Shown in pieces: positions 40,938-41,169 of a DNA stretch of 41,169 nt. The notes beneath the pieces are model-generated. The model did not search any database, was not told where the DNA came from, and saw only the letters and a list, made by a program, of their open reading frames with translations. A program made the translations under genes and the position numbers. Origin of the DNA: an uncultured Clostridium sp. (GTDB taxonomy: Bacteria; Bacillota; Clostridia; TANB77; CAG-508). Where the stretch lies: the NCBI GenBank assembly GCA_900555615.1, contig USMB01000011.1, forward strand, positions 1 to 41,169, in the 5' to 3' direction. Numbering within the stretch: the stretch's first letter is position 1; every line of letters begins with the position of its first letter.

Positions 40938-41169
40938 TTAAGCACCTTCCTTTATATATGGTAAAATTACCATAATATCTTTAATTAATTGTTTTTTATT
41001 ATATATATATTCCCTGATAACATCTGCTTGGGAATTTACTATGTTTTTTCCTTTAAACATATCTGTAAAAGAATCAAAAGAACTTGCATAATCTACAAGT
41101 TCTTTGTGTTGTTCTATATTAGGAAAGTAATAAACATTTGATAAAAAAAGAATGATATAAAATATAAAA
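40938..41169 (-). CDS. Partial ICE gene at the window edge
   Basis: The last 76 codons of a longer gene run in from the right edge, reading NIEQHKELVDYASSFDSFTD, then NIVNSQADVIREYIYNKK and ending LPYIKEGA. It is helical and soluble. The stop is one base from the next start. Too little is visible for a family call. Confidence 0.65.
   Translation of the reverse strand, partial: FIFYIILFLSNVYYFPNIEQHKELVDYASSFDSFTDMFKGKNIVNSQADVIREYIYNKKQLIKDIMVILPYIKEGA

Overview
The window is AT-rich DNA (about 30% GC in most genes) from a low-GC Gram-positive bacterium, most likely an uncultured gut-type Bacillota/Clostridia. The signs are AGGAGG ribosome sites, TTGACA/TATAAT promoters, a SpoVG homologue, a sortase and RepA_N, MobV, TnpV and PrgI/VirB4 mobile modules. 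Only a few genes look chromosomal: a flotillin (236-1960), tRNA-Pro(UGG) (15301-15376), a Bax-inhibitor-1-like protein (15534-16217) and a DUF2207-type membrane protein (16377-18110). The rest is mobile DNA.

Layout. (1) About 2.05-15.3 kb holds two related integrative mobilizable elements in tandem beside tRNA-Pro. Element 2 (about 5394-15300) is complete: tyrosine integrase, excisionase, a DUF6076-like or other unknown zinc-cluster protein, an AlbA_2/HATPase protein, a P-loop protein, an ABC exporter, a MobV relaxase with a pMV158-like oriT, and a RepA_N initiator. A 13-bp direct repeat of the tRNA 3' end bounds it. Element 1 (about 2.05-5.4 kb) keeps only rep, oriT, mob, TnpV and one small gene; its integrase and left attachment site are gone. 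(2) 18.1-19.26 kb is a junk-like junction with a GC-richer orphan gene and remnants. (3) From a displaced 3' half of tRNA-Arg(ACG) at 19261-19305 to the right edge lies a larger conjugative element (ICE) that runs off the window. It carries iterons and an initiator-like protein, a type IV secretion set (VirB2-like pilin, PrgI, VirB4, VirB6/TrbL-like protein, M23 hydrolase), sortase, a Cna_B adhesin, SpoVG, RusA-like resolvase, replication-relaxation-like protein, VirD4 coupling protein and an S1-domain protein. Two tandem small RNA genes, a cargo block (secreted peptide, GT-C glycosyltransferase) and a CHC2 primase-like operon follow. No ICE relaxase or integrase is seen in the window. The MobV elements would need a secretion channel, and the neighbouring ICE encodes one.

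Main discovery. Six mobile genes are each split by +1 frameshifts, ten in total. All ten have the same signature: an in-frame CGG codon whose C must be skipped so that GGN (glycine) is read next. The restored glycines are family-critical (VirB4 Walker A, CHC2 CPFCG, M23 HPxTG and HGN). Outside these ten sites I found in-frame CGG in only two genes, both GC-richer and apparently foreign, while out-of-frame CGG trinucleotides are common and harmless. This suggests CGG is unassigned or starved here and is recoded, either as a CGGN quadruplet read as Gly or by +1 frameshifting, rather than ten independent pseudogene lesions. Other notable signals are paired ~80-nt small RNAs, one complementary to a small ORF's start codon; RBS-masking hairpins with a GCC loop at ICE gene junctions; and a purine-bulged hairpin upstream of the relaxation/coupling genes.
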